40,310 bases of DNA from Magnaporthiopsis rhizophila (GCA_003049465.1 PYSS01000200.1:1-40310); one strand, 5' to 3'; positions 21,956 through 32,918 are shown, counted from the stretch's first letter. The notes: generated from the sequence alone by a model not told the origin. Numbers and translations: made by a program.

Positions 21956-23308
21956 TGCAGCTTCATTACTGGCTATCCTGCTCTTATCCGAGATACCTTG
22001 ATGCGACCTCGAGCGGGGCGGCCAGACCGCCGAGTGTGCCTCCCCTCCCGGCTCGAGTCTTCGGGATCTCCAGACTCCGCTGATCGGCGCGGCGGACATA
22101 CACCATCGGGCTTCGACCCGCCGGCAGGATAAGTGATGACGACAAATGACCGCAAGGAATCAGACCGCGTTCGCGTAGGAAACAGGTTTGGTTCTAACCA
22201 AATTCGCCAATCAACGGGTCTGCCACGCTTTCCAACAACAACTCGCGCAAAAAAAAAAAAAAGTCCCAGATTTTGTTTTATTCCATCCCGACTAGCAATT
22301 TAACGTTAAAAGTTCGCTTAAAGGCTTGTACAAGGACAAGTGCCGGGGTTGGGATTTGTGCCGGCACAATCATGGGCGCCGGCAGGGGCACGCTTGGCCG
22401 GCCTGCCTGCCTGCCTGCTTGCCTACCTGATCTGCCTGGCTCCGGCCATACCACCGACGGCACGCCCACGGGCAAAGGACGGCGAGGGTGGTGGGCGAGG
22501 AATCAGCGACGGCCTTTTTCCGGTCGACTTGCCACATATTCAATGCCCGTTCGTCGGTGTTGCCGGCGCAATGCTACCTAGGTACCTACCTGCCTATGAT
22601 CGTCCAATGCATGTACGACGACACGACTCGCACACTCGTTTCGTTTCGTTCCATAGGTACGGTACGCTGACAAAGTCCTCTACGGTTTCCAGGCTGGCGG
22701 GTGCCAGGAAATAGACCCCTTTCGCTTAGGATATAAACGCCCCACGGTTTGAAACGGAAAATCACTAGCATCCAAACGAAACCCCCTAACAAATCTGTTG
22801 TATCATCGCAAATACGAGTTGGCGAGTGGTTAGTTTCAATTAACGAAACGCTGTTCCGTTTAGCACACCCTGGGGCCAGACAGATTTGCTAGGCGATCAC
22901 GATGGTGTGGATCTCGGTGACTTTCTGTTTTGGGCCAAGGGGCGTCTTCAGTACATGTGCATACACATATCCCAAGTGAGGGTGGGTGGGTCTATCTCCA
23001 GCGGTCGGTCTTCGCCTCCGTCATATCGCGGGGGAGCGCGTCAGTCACCACGGGGGATCTGCGAACGGGCCACGGTATCAAGACCCAGGTGCGTGTTAGA
23101 GACCCCGGCCGGTCTCGGTTGGTGCGAAGGCGCGCGCCTGTCCGAGGCCGGTGGGTTGCCAAGTATCCCACGCAACGCATCTGGATACCTAACAACTTCT
23201 ATAAGAGCCAGAGGGGTCTCCTACCCTCAGCAACTCTCCCACTAGTTCGTCAGAGGTAGACCATACGGCCGGGTCTGCTACACGCGCCTCTACTTTTGCC
23301 ATACGTCG

Positions 23309-23317
23309 TATATATAA
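23309..23317 (+). promoter_or_regulatory. TATA box of P450 number 1
   Basis: TATATATAA lies about 145-153 bp upstream of the ATG at 23462 on the coding strand, followed by a pyrimidine-rich leader (CCACCCCTTCCCTCC). Confidence 0.5.
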
Positions 23318-23461
23318 CATATCCACCCCTTCCCTCCTGTGGCCGGCTGCTGCTTCGGGTGTCACGCAAGCTACTCTGTGCAATAAGCCTTATAAAGACG
23401 CCCGCAAGTTCTCCCCCGAAAAAGGCCCCTCGAGTTCCAAGACTGCAGGCATTCTGTCGCT

Positions 23462-25197
23462 ATGCTGCTGCCGGAGCTGCTCCGTTCTGGGATCCATGCC
23501 CTTCGAGGGCCATATCTGGTCCCGGCCGTGCTGGGGGCGGCGTTCCTTTGCGTCGTTGCCTCGTACGTGGCGACCTACCGCCGCCTGCGCCACTTCAAGG
23601 GGCCGTGGCTCGGCCGCTTCAGCAGCCTGTGGATGCTGAGCCGGATCCCGCCCGGCCGGCAGGGTCCCATCTACGGGGACGTGATGCGCAAGTACAACCC
23701 GGACGGTCCCTTTGTGCGCGTCGGGCCCAACGACCTGGTCACCAACTCGCCCGACGTGATACGGCGCATGAGCGGCGCGCGCTCCACGTACAAGCGCAGC
23801 GCCTGGTACCACGCCGTCAAGTTCAACCCGTACGGCGACTCGCTGCTCAGCCAGACGGACACGGCCGTGCACGACAGGCTCAAGGCCAAGATGTCGTTTG
23901 CCTACAGCGGCAAGGACGTCCCCGGCCTGGAGGGTCTGGTCGACGAGCAGCTCGCCTCGCTCGTGGACCTGATCCGCCGCAACTACATCAGCAAAGACTA
24001 CGACGAGGCCGCCGGGGCAGCGTCGTACAAGCCCATGAACCTGAACAACGCCATCTCCTTCTTCACCCTGGACGTCATCGGCCGCATCTCGTACGGCAAG
24101 CCCTTCGGCTACCTCGCCGCCGACAGGGACGTCAACAACTACCTGGGCATCCTCAAGCTCAGCATGCGCACCATCGTCGCCAGCTGTGACATTCTGCCAC
24201 TCCAGGCCGTGTTCCTAAACCCGCTGTTCTTGAAATACTTTGGGCCCAAGACCACCGACAAGGAAGGGTTGGGTTGTTTGATGAAGTGGGTTGACGCCAA
24301 TAGTCCCGCAACATATGTCTCGCAGAGTATCTGACCTTTTTTTTCTCCTCTCTTTTTCCAGGATCGCCCAGGATATCGTCACAACCAGATATGGGCCCGA
24401 CGCCAAGGACTCGGACGACATGGTCGGCTCTTTTATCAGGCATGGCGTCACCGCAGAGGAGTGCGAACAAGAGGTGCTGCTCCAAATCCCTGCCGGCGCC
24501 GACAGTACGGCAGCTGGGATAAAGGGCACCATCATGCTGCTCTGCCAAAGCCCGTTTGCGTACCGCCGGCTTCTCCAGGAGATTGACGAGACCGTCCGGG
24601 CCAACGGGCTCGGGGACCATCAGACGATATCGATGGAGTTGGCAAAGACGCTTCCTTATTTGCAGGTAATTCTTGACTGCAACAGATCCAGCAACTACTA
24701 CTACAAAAAGATGTGATGTATTAACAAAACATACCAAAAAAAAAAAAAAACAGGCCGTCATCTACGAGGGTATTCGCCTCACCCCACCCTTCACCGGCCT
24801 CCTGATGAAGGAGGTGCCCGAGGGCGGCGACACGTTCGACGGAGAATTCGTGCCGGGGGGCACGCGCATCGGCGTGGCCATCGGAGCCGTGCTGCTGCGC
24901 GAGGACCTGTTCGGCAAGGACGTGCACATGTTCCGCCCCGAGCGCTTCCTCGAGTGCGACGAGGCCACCAGCACCCGCATGCGCCAGACTGTCGAGCTCG
25001 TCTTCGGCTACGGCCGCTGGATGTGCGCCGGCAAGAACATCGCCTTCATGGAGCTCAACAAGGCCTACTTTGAGCTCTTCCGCCGCTTCGACATGCAGCT
25101 CGTCAACTCGAGGAGGCCGGGCCGCGAGGTCACCCTGAACCTCGTGTGGCACGAAGACCTGTTTGTCAAGGTGACAGAGAGGAAGTCTATTGTTTGA
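23462..25197 (+). CDS. Cytochrome P450 number 1 (pisatin-demethylase-like group)
   Basis: Three exons, 23462-24285, 24362-24665 and 24754-25197, give 523 aa. A hydrophobic N-terminal anchor (about residues 17-37) places it in the ER membrane, followed by HFKGPWLGRFSSLW. The I-helix oxygen-binding motif is AGADST at 319-324, the K-helix ExxR is Glu381-Gly-Ile-Arg384, the PERF-type motif is FRPERF at 436-441, and the haem loop FGYGRWMCAG has Cys467 as the iron ligand. The layout (HFKGPW, DVMRKYNPDGPFVRVGPNDL, SFAYSGKDVPGLEG) resembles the pisatin demethylase / benzoate hydroxylase-like fungal P450s; a substrate cannot be read from sequence. The first donor is GTGGGT, chosen because it restores MKIAQDIV. 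The second intron has a long A tract immediately before its CAG acceptor. All essential residues are present. Confidence 0.92.
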
Positions 25198-25724
25198 GTA
25201 TTGGGGGAGCTTTAGACCCGACGCATCACCGTCAAGGAGAGATGCAGAGGAGAATGCCTGTATAACACCAAAGTAGCCGCATCCAGTGAGGAGCTGGCAT
25301 TGCCACTCGTTTTTTTTTCTTTTGTTTTGCGCCTACCTAACCATTTTATTTAATAAAAACGACGCAGAAGCCAAACCGGGGTCGTCCTGAAGTTCACTGA
25401 GCCGAGCATGGTCGAACACACAAAATGGCATTGCGATATCGGTGGACTTATAAATGGTTCCGCCCAGGTAAAAAAAAAGCCTTGGCCAAGTCCGGGGAGT
25501 TCGGGTTTACAGGCACTGTGGCTCACGGCACCCGGCCAGGTTCACCAGAAGATGCAGATTTTGTATTCTATCAATAAAAATGAAATATTACCTCTCCTGC
25601 GCCAGCATTAGCCAATCTGTCTGCTACCAAAAAATATCTGCTACCAAGAAAAACCGGAGGGGAAAGAGGGAGGAGGACCGCCACCACCACCGCCGCCATT
25701 GCTACCATCGCCGCCTCCGCCACC
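25198..25724. other. Convergent intergenic region
   Basis: This lies between the stop codon of P450 number 1 and the stop codon of the minus-strand cyanovirin-type gene. It contains T-rich runs (near 25310-25325), an A-rich run near 25470-25478 and AATAAA-like motifs, consistent with two 3' ends. No gene is seen. Confidence 0.6.
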
Positions 25725-26653
25725 TCACAGCGGCGAGCTGGGCGGCGGCGACGGCGTGACCGCCATGTCGGCCACAGCTGTTGGCAAAGTGCCCCAGGCC
25801 GACCGGCGGACCGGCGGCGACGGAACTCCCCAGGTCCCGTCGGGCCCGTCGGGGATTTCGGGAGGATGACCTTGAGCCTCCTGGTCGGCGGCATCGAGCG
25901 ACGGGACGATCGCGCTAGGCGGAAGATACGCAGTCGGCCGAGGCTGCAGAGTACCGTAGGGGGCCCAAAAGTACAAGTCGAGGTTGACGTTGCTGTAGTG
26001 CGTGCCATAGCCATACGAGCACTCGCAAAAGTACCAGTAGCCGCACGTGAGGTTGCAGGCCTCACACGTGTACAAGAAATTGCGGTCGCCGAACTGTGTG
26101 TGCCCAGGAATCTCATCAGCAGACGTTTTCGGGGGGCCGACCGGAAGTTGTGTGTGTGTGTTTTGTGGGAGAGAAAAGCCGAGGTCGGAAAGGTAGCACT
26201 TACATGTAGGTATCCGTCATTGTTTCCAAAGTAGCCGTTCAGGTCGAGCTCCGACTTGACGTAGACGGCGCTGTCCATCGTCTCCGGGCAGAGGGGATGA
26301 CCGTTGAGGCACATGCAGCTGAGCAGTGTGTTTCTGTACTCCCTGGGGTCCGTGATGACGATGGTGCAGTTGCGGCACGTCGCCATGTAGCCAGTCGTCC
26401 AGTCGCCGGGTACTGGGGCCCTGGGCGGGATGGGCCGCTCCGGAACCACGGTCTGAGGAATGCATGGGTAATCGAAGGTTGGGTAGGCAGCCGACCAGCT
26501 GGAAGTGGTGGCGACCGACGGAGACGGCATGACGCAGAGATCGGCAGCGGCGTCGTCAAGCGTCGTGACGGCGCGAGGCGCATTGGTGGCGTGAAGCGTC
26601 CCGGCAGCTCCTGCGAGGACAGCCGCGAGCGTGAGAAGGATGGAGGTACGCAT
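25725..26653 (-). CDS. Secreted cyanovirin-N-homology (CVNH) protein, Cys-rich, number 1
   Basis: Two exons, 26653-26204 and 26093-25725, joined by a 110-bp GTAAGT...CACAG intron, give 272 aa. The start at 26653 yields a clean signal peptide (MRTSILLTLAAVLAGAAG) although the frame is open further upstream. Residues about 91-149 and 151-199 are two half-repeats of a CVNH-like fold: Cys93 ... Cys113 ... LDLNGYFGNNDGYL, then Cys160 ... Cys173 ... VNLDLYFWAPYGTL, matching the family pattern C...LxAxC...sxLdLnxxIgNxdGxL. Each half has an extra cysteine module, TCxxC and CxC (93/96 with 113/115; 160/163 with 173/175), beyond the two cysteines of canonical CVNH. The C-terminus (about 200-272) is a Pro-rich tail. 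CVNH proteins bind mannose-type glycans; here sugar binding is an inference. The intron lies exactly between the half-repeats. Confidence 0.75.
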
Positions 26654-28254
26654 CTTGAGAGACGAGTGCGTGGGAAAACGAGGCTGCTTTGGCAGCAGAG
26701 ACAGTGGAGCGCAGATAGAGGACGCAACAGAGATGGCGTAGATGGAGTAGGTGTCGGCTCGAAGGTGATCGAATCCGGGGAGGTCGTCCGCCATCCACCT
26801 CCGCAGAATATGTGGACTGTGTTGGGACGGGGTGATGGGAGTTGTGTCGTGTGAAAGGACAAGCGCGGACTGCGGCGAAGAGCGCCCTTGGTTTTGTTTC
26901 CGTTGTCTGCGCTGGAGCCGAGGCTGGCCGGGGAACGGGACGGCGGCCCCTTCCCTCACAGACAGCTGCGCCGCGTTGAGTCTGTCAGTGTCGCCTGTAC
27001 GCGGGCACTCCTTCCTGATCCAGCTCCGCCATCGTTTGTTGGGCGTCCCATCGTGGCCACGTGCGGGTTGCTCTGCCGGGGCTCTCGGAGCACCGGCAGC
27101 CAGCACGGTAAGGGAAGTGGTGAGGCCTAGAGCGCAACCGCCAGCCCAAACATGTTAGGGAAGAGGTTCTGAGCAATTCAGTGCCTTTCTTGTTGCTCTG
27201 AGACGACACCTCCTGCCTTCTGGTGCCTAGATGCCTGCTAAGAACCCGGTTGGCAAAGGCAAGTGCCGCCAACCGCCGGAGACAACGCGCCAGACCCAGC
27301 ACGCACAGCAGCCGTCATCGCGAGCCTCTCAGCAGCAGCAGCAGCAGCGGGCGTCCATTTCGGTGTCTCCTTCCAGGAATGTCCAACTTGGCGAGGCAAA
27401 GGCGGATGCAGCACGACGGCCGAGGTTCTGCTCCTCGGCCAGCGAGAAAGCTTGTGCCTCTCAAGGCGAGCACCAATGATTAACCGAGGAGGTTTTGTGA
27501 ACCGCAACAGGACAGAACGCTGAAATCGAAAACCCCCTGCACAGTCGGCTGTGCTCCCAGCAAGGAATTCCTCCGGTTTTGTTGGCTCGGTGGCTTCCGT
27601 CGGACGTCCAAGGGCGATACTTGGGTAAACAGGTGATTGAGCTGCAGAGTACCGCCCGCGAGTATTCCACGCTGGCAGCCAGACGCAAGATCCAGACCTG
27701 CGATCTCCCGCTGGTTGCGTAGACCCTTGTTATTTTTTTTTGTCGGAGTTCCTGGCCGGCCGGCAGCTCCAAAAATGAACCTTCCACGCGGGGCTTCACA
27801 TCGCTGGTTCGGTCTTAGTGGACGGTTGAGGGTACGCTCTTCGTCATGGCCGGGTGTAAACAAGGCCGCGAGTGGACAGCATGCAGAACAGTCTTGTGGC
27901 TAAGGGATCTATGCTCGGAGGATCGCGTAGGTAATTATACAACTTCCATGGTTCCCCGCCCCGACCGCCCCAAAGGAGATCCAGCTTTGATTCCAGAGTC
28001 CAATTTCGCTGGATGAAGAAATGTCTGCCTGTGTGAAACGAGATGGTCAAGCTAGAATATCCAAGTACCCTCCCGTGGCCACGGAGCCCCTGGATGCGTA
28101 ACACCACAGCGTTGGCTATCACTCCACCAGACTCGTCCGTATAGATCTGGAGGGTGTCCGTGAATCTGCCAATATTCCCTGCGCGCATCAGAGATACATA
28201 AATATGTCCCGGGCCGCCGACAGGCCCTCCACCTTGCAATGATTATAGCGCCCC
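26654..28254. other. Intergenic region between CVNH gene 1 and P450 number 2
   Basis: The left part is the promoter and leader of CVNH gene 1; the right part is the 3' flank of P450 number 2. A (CAG)6 run lies at about 27330-27348 and a T run at about 27731-27741. Open frames here (for example 27844-28239, minus) have no recognisable domain and are not supported. Confidence 0.5.
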
Positions 28255-30051
28255 TCACTCAAACCGCCCCATGAAAGCATCCGCCTTCTCCCACTCACTC
28301 CTCATCACCTCTCTCTTGCTCTCGCTGCGGACCTCGAACACGACGGGAAACTTATTGGGCCCCATGAGTATCGAATCTGAGAAGGCAGTGCGCACGCCCG
28401 TGTCGACCCGAGGCGCAGGGCTTCGTACGTCAAAGGCCCACAGCAGCTTAGCCGTGCTGAGCATGACGCTCGTCTCGGCCATCTTCTGGCCGGGGCACAC
28501 CCTGCGGCCGGCCCCGAACGCGTAGGCCTCCCTTCGTCCCTTGTGGTCCTCACCGGCTCCGACACCCTTTTCTTCTTCTTCTTCGCCTCGTTCGTTTGCG
28601 TTGGTCTTGCCTCCCTTGGCACCGAACCGGTTTGTCAAGAACCGCGACGGCCGAAACTCGTCCGGCTCGTCGAACTCGTCAGGGTCGTGGTTGATGGCCC
28701 AGGTGTTCATCATGACGGCGGTGCCCTTTGGGATGAAGTAGCCCTTGTACGTGTCGTCGGCAGTCGTCGCGTGCGGGATAGCCGTTGTGAGGCCGGGGCG
28801 CCATCGCAAAGTCTAATTACGGGGTTAATCGGGCTTGTTAGCAAATGGCCTCCCCGTAATCTATGATGAATCGGCATTCGGTGGGTTGCTGGTGCGTACC
28901 TCTAGAAAACAGGCTTTGAGGAAAGGAAGTTCTCTACCGCTGACGGAATGCGGCATGTTTTCGGTTCCGAACACGGCGTCGAGCTCCGCCTGGGCCTCTT
29001 TCTGGATGTCCGGGAACGCAGCCATGGCTAGGACGAGGGTCAAGAACGCCATGGCTGTCGTGTCGGAGCCGCCTTCGAGCATAAAGCCGCCGATGTAAAC
29101 CAGTTCTAGCTTGGTGAACACCTCCTTGTCTTTCCCAGCTTGCGCCAGCTTATCCTGCTCCGCAATCAGCCGGGCGAAAAAGCAGTCTTGGTTCTTACCA
29201 GCCCTCATCCGCTCGAGAGTCTCGGCGTGCAGCTCCTCGTAAAGCCCCTGTTGACGGTGGCGGATGTCGGCGGCGCGTTCTCTCCACGCTTTCCAGGGCG
29301 TGAGCACTGATGGGACGTGCTGGAGCCACGGGAAGACGTTCAAGGGCGGAAAGGCGCCGCCGGCCACGATGGCGGCCCAGTCCTCTTGCACATCGAAGAA
29401 TCGGCGCGCCTTGCCGGCCGGGTTCGAGTCCTTGGCGCGCTGCCCGAACACGCTGGCTAGAATGACGCCGGCGAAGGAACGAAACGCGTGGTCCTGGTAC
29501 CTCCCGTTTTCGGCTGTGCTGCTGCTGCTGCTGTCCTGCAGTAGATCCCAGATGAGCTGGGTGCTCTCCGCGTCCTGGATCGGGAGCAGCCTGTCGAGGG
29601 CGTCATCCTTGGTGAACTCGGTAATGGCGCGGCGAGTGCGACGCCACTTTGGGCCATACTCCATAAAGGCGGTATGGACGTCGCCGGGCGGCGGGAGGAC
29701 AAACTCGGTGGCGGGCACCCGAGGCCGGCTAGAGTAGATGGCGCCCCGCGCGTCGAGCAGGTCGCGGACTTGGCGCCAGCGGTTGAGGACGACGACGCGG
29801 ACGGTCGAGCCGAGCTTCAGGCCCAGAATGCCCTCCGACGAGGTGGCGCTGCTGCCGGCCCAGTCGGCATAGGTCAGATAGTCGCGGCTCAAGGGCATCT
29901 GGTGTAGGTTGCCAAGAAGTGGGAGGGTGGGAGGACCCCGCGGAAAGTGGGCGAGCCGAGTGGAGGCAGGGTTGCTCGCTAATCGGCGGATGAGAATGAT
30001 GACGAGCGACACGGCAGAGGCCGCTACGAGCAGCGAGATTTCGAGCGCCAT
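28255..30051 (-). CDS. Cytochrome P450 number 2 with an acidic insertion before the haem loop
   Basis: Two exons, 30051-28900 and 28812-28255, with an 87-bp GTACGC...TTAG intron, give 569 aa, longer than the usual about 500-530. An N-terminal membrane anchor (about residues 5-21) is followed by the hinge FPRGPPTLPLLGN (36-48). The C-helix is WRRTR (136-140), the I-helix GGSDTT (327-332), and the ExxR is Glu384-Thr-Leu-Arg387, which the intron splits after Glu384. The FRPSRF motif is at 437-442 and the haem loop FGAGRRVCPG carries Cys490. Between FRPSRF and the haem loop sits an extra stretch (about 448-479) rich in Glu, Lys and Gly, including five consecutive Glu. The sequence fits the fungal microsomal P450 group of O-methylsterigmatocystin-oxidoreductase-like enzymes; substrate unknown. 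The gene is flanked by the two CVNH-type genes but belongs to a different functional class. Confidence 0.92.
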
Positions 30052-30734
30052 GGCTTCGGCTTTTCTTGTCGACGATTATAAAGGCCCAGGTTGGGCGAGG
30101 TAGCTCGGGTGCCGGAAAGCTGAGGTGCATGATGGACGATGGGCTCGTTTTATACTCGCGTTCTTGCTCGTCCAGTGCGGACTTCTGCGCCGCATTTCCG
30201 CGCCTGAGGGGCTAATCGGGGTAGCACCGCCTGGCTATCTGGTCGATTATTTGCCACAAGAGGCATGGAGACGACTGATCTGAAGCACACGAGGGAGCAG
30301 ATCGCCCGGTGGCAGTTGCTGGGCAGTCAGCAACGCCCCGCTTGACTGCAGCCCCCGCCAACATTTTTTCGGCTGTTGATGCATGTCACCCACCTCTTGG
30401 TGGTCAAGGATGGCATGATATCCCCAATGAGGTGTCCAACTACCGACCTATCCTATTTCCGTCGGCGCGATTCAGACAACAGACGAGCAGGTCGGCATAC
30501 CGAAAGCCTCCTTCACCCGCCAAACAGGAGATCATGGTCACAAAAGGGTCTAAGTGATGCAGTGATGGGAAAATGAACGTCTTTTGTTTGTAGATTTGAA
30601 GAAAATAGGTACTACTCGATGGCCACTCGGCCAGACTAAATCAACTTATCCAGGTGGACAAAGGAAATACGAAAAGTCTGGAGACGAGAACAGAGGCAAG
30701 AATGCTTCATGTCAAGTTCCATTCCCAGGCAGTC
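30052..30734. other. Intergenic: promoter of P450 number 2
   Basis: Apart from the TATA box no feature is recognised. Short plus-strand open frames (for example 30309-30557) have no family motif. Confidence 0.5.
30148..30154 (-). promoter_or_regulatory. TATA box of P450 number 2
   Basis: On the minus strand this reads TATAAAA, about 100 bp upstream of the ATG at 30051, a suitable distance for a short leader. Confidence 0.5.
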
Positions 30735-31034
30735 CTACTGAAATGAGGTCAGATTGTCCAGGTTACCCAAGAAGGCTCGAATAATTGGAGCAGAACGGCT
30801 GCCCCATTGCTTCCTCCTCGATCTGGCACTTTTCGCACGGGTTGGCTTTGTGCGATCGAGGGGCTCCAATGGGTGCTCGAAGCAGTGTTGGGCATCAACC
30901 AGAGCTGCAAACCTCTCTCCGTCAGCGCGCCTGCATTGCTCGCATGGGTAATGGGGGCTGTCCCCATCGTAAACCTCGCCTGTATGCTCGAGACAGAACT
31001 CGACAACCTCAGTATCCGAGATGGATTCGGGCAT
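30735..31034 (-). pseudogene. Small Cys-rich hypothetical protein, probably frameshifted
   Basis: The frame from ATG 31034 encodes 99 aa: an acidic start, FCLEHTGEVYDGDSPHYPCEQC (Cys and His spaced like a zinc-binding loop; described here in part), then HCFEHPLEP. From there the frame turns Arg/Lys-rich. In another frame of the same strand the sequence continues as SHKANPCEKCQIEEEAMG and stops at 30763-30765. PCEQCRRADGE and PCEKCQIEEE look like two copies of one CxxC unit, each preceded by a C-x2-EH pair. The simplest reading is a one- or two-base indel near 30848-30862 that separates the second copy from the first. No splice pair explains the switch. Function is unknown; the class resembles small fungal proteins with short treble-clef-like CxxC loops. 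Confidence 0.45.
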
Positions 31035-32178
31035 TTAAGAAGCCATCTTGAGCAAATTCCGAGTGATCAGGATTGATAGGTAGCTCCGCAGGCTTTACTT
31101 GTGTCTCAGGTCAGTGCACAGAGAATCGTTTCTAGTTTGTTTTCTCTGACGACTTGGCTTTCGCGCTATGGTCGAGGAGACGGTGAGGGTGTAGCATATG
31201 GTCGTTGAGTCGGCAGAGAAGCGTGCTATTTATGTGCGGACAGTGGGAGATGTAGTTTACCTACACAGCTACATTGTTCTCGAAGCATAAAGAGGATAAT
31301 CTAGTAGGACAAAGATCCCTGGCATATGTATGAAATACACTTGATGCCACTGGCCTCTTGTCGCCACGACTGTGGTCTCAGTGCTCATATGGGGCCATAC
31401 ATTTGTGATCGAGGCAAGCCAGACCTCAGGCTGCCATTCATCGAGGCCGAGGCCAGGGTGAACTCGTTTGCCCGCAAACTGCCCGCTTGCCTTCCATAAC
31501 GGGGGACCTCAGTTTGGAAAAACGGTATGTTGGCGTGTGCAGACGGCAAAAGAGCGTTGTTACACGCTCTCTCACACGGCCCACCGTTTTTTCAAAAACG
31601 GGGTCCCTCGGTATAGTTTCTTTATAGGTTATCATATACCGAACCAGGGATGCAAGAGGCAGGTGCAGCTTGAAGCGCTCCTCCCCGGCACGGCCTCCCG
31701 AGGCTCGTCTCTTCCAATGTGTTCTTTCGTCTTCTCCACCGGTGGCGAGCTGCCGTCGTTGAGAGGAGACACGTGCACCTGCCAGGCACCTCCCCTAGGC
31801 ACTTGTTCTTGCCCTCCGACCCACAGAACTTCGAGGCAGGTACGATCCAGTCTGGCCCCAACATTCTCAAGTCAACAAGGTATTTCAACGCCCAACCAGC
31901 AGACTTCTTCCTTTTGGGAGAACGCACACCGACACCTCCAAGCCCACGACTGTCACCCATCCAAGCCTATATCCATCGCGTCTCAGCAACGCCGACATCG
32001 TCCATCTGGGCATCATCCTTCACTTCGTCCATACCTGTTACATCAACTGCAAGGCGTCTTTTCAGACCACAGCCAGCAGATTCCACTTCATCCATCAGTC
32101 TTCTCGTTTCGGCGCAGTCAGCACAAAGCCGCTACTTTCCATCAAAACCTACACGCCAAGAGCCCACCTACCTACAAG
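31035..32178. other. Intergenic: leader and promoter of CVNH gene 2
   Basis: The frame of CVNH gene 2 is open far upstream (to 31468), but that sequence has a biased composition, lacks a signal peptide and reads like a pyrimidine/CA-rich leader. A short inverted repeat (CGGTAT ... ATACCG) lies near 31610-31643. No other gene is seen. Confidence 0.5.
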
Positions 32179-32918
32179 ATGCGTTTCCTCAAGATCGTCG
32201 TCGCTCTTCTCCCTGTCCTGCCCATGACGGCGGCCCAGGCCTGGATGCTCAGCCGGCCCAAGAAGTCTACCAAGCCCACCAAGACCACGATCTCGCCCTC
32301 CGTCGTCTACTCTTTCGCCGAGGCTAGTGGATGGCCCTTCGAGCCTGTCAAATCATCCGTCAAGTCGGCCAAATTGTCCGTCGAAATCCACCCGTCGGCC
32401 TCCAAGATGAACGAGACTTGCAGCCAGTGCCTGATGACCGATGGCTGGGTCCCGGATGCGCGCCACGGCTCCGTCCTTCAGTGCTCCTGCCGGACCTGGT
32501 ACGGCTGGTACCACACCGCGTACTTCTTGCTATCCAAGAAGGTCGGTAACGACAACGGTCGGCTGGTTGTAAGTAGCTCTCGTGTTCCTCTCACAACTGT
32601 ATCCCCTCCATCCCAATTGTTTCTTCTTCATCCCGACCGTCTCCCATTCATCCCAACTCTCTTCCCGTCCTCCATCCTTCGGAAGAAATCGGCCTCTCTA
32701 CGCCTCCCTTCGTGGCTACCTCTGCCCACAAGGCTAACCTCCAAATAATACAGTGGAACTCCTCTGACTACTTCTGGACGTGCGACAATCAGGAGATTGT
32801 CGAGAACCATATCATCAGGGCCACCTGTGCCCGGTCGGACGGCGCCCGGCCCGTCACCACGCTCGACCTAGACAACTACATCCAGGCCGACCGTGACGGC
32901 CAGCTCCAGGTCAGGTAG
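32179..32918 (+). CDS. Secreted cyanovirin-N-homology (CVNH) protein, number 2
   Basis: Two exons, 32179-32568 and 32754-32918, with a 185-bp GTAAGT...TACAG intron, give 184 aa. The start is fixed by the signal peptide MRFLKIVVALLPVLPMTAAQA. A Ser/Thr/Lys-rich linker (to about 75) leads into a CVNH domain: first half Cys81-x2-Cys84 ... Cys102-x-Cys104 ... NDNGRLV (124-130), second half WTCDN (Cys140) ... RATCARS (Cys155) ... LDLDNYIQADRDGQLQV (167-183). The end matches the family signature LDLxxxIxxxxGxL very well. The first half carries the same extra TCxxC/CxC cysteines as the other CVNH gene; the second half has only the canonical pair. The intron is phase 0 at the half-repeat junction, as in gene 1. 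The intron contains several TTCATCCC-like repeats. A glycan-binding role outside the cell is inferred from the fold. Confidence 0.78.

Larger units (their letters stand above)
19820..23461. other. Large intergenic region, no gene recognised
   Basis: Open frames here are short, on both strands and without motifs. The left end is the promoter of the chitin-binding gene (TATA at 20023-20032, minus strand). Small repeats are present: a 10-bp GC-rich repeat at 21931-21955, a poly-A run at about 22249-22262, and a (TGCC)-type run at about 22399-22427. The right end is the promoter of P450 number 1. Nothing explains the 3.6-kb length. Confidence 0.5.

Noticed and set aside
27844..28239. 131-codon minus-strand open frame after P450 number 2
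   Set aside because: No domain or homologue pattern; it lies in the expected 3' flank of the P450 gene.
17121..30051. Secondary-metabolite gene cluster (methyltransferase plus two P450s)
   Set aside because: No PKS, NRPS, terpene cyclase, transporter or pathway regulator is present, and the genes are spread out with unrelated genes between them.
31468..32178. In-frame upstream extension of CVNH gene 2
   Set aside because: The signal peptide starts at 32179; an extension would bury it inside the protein.
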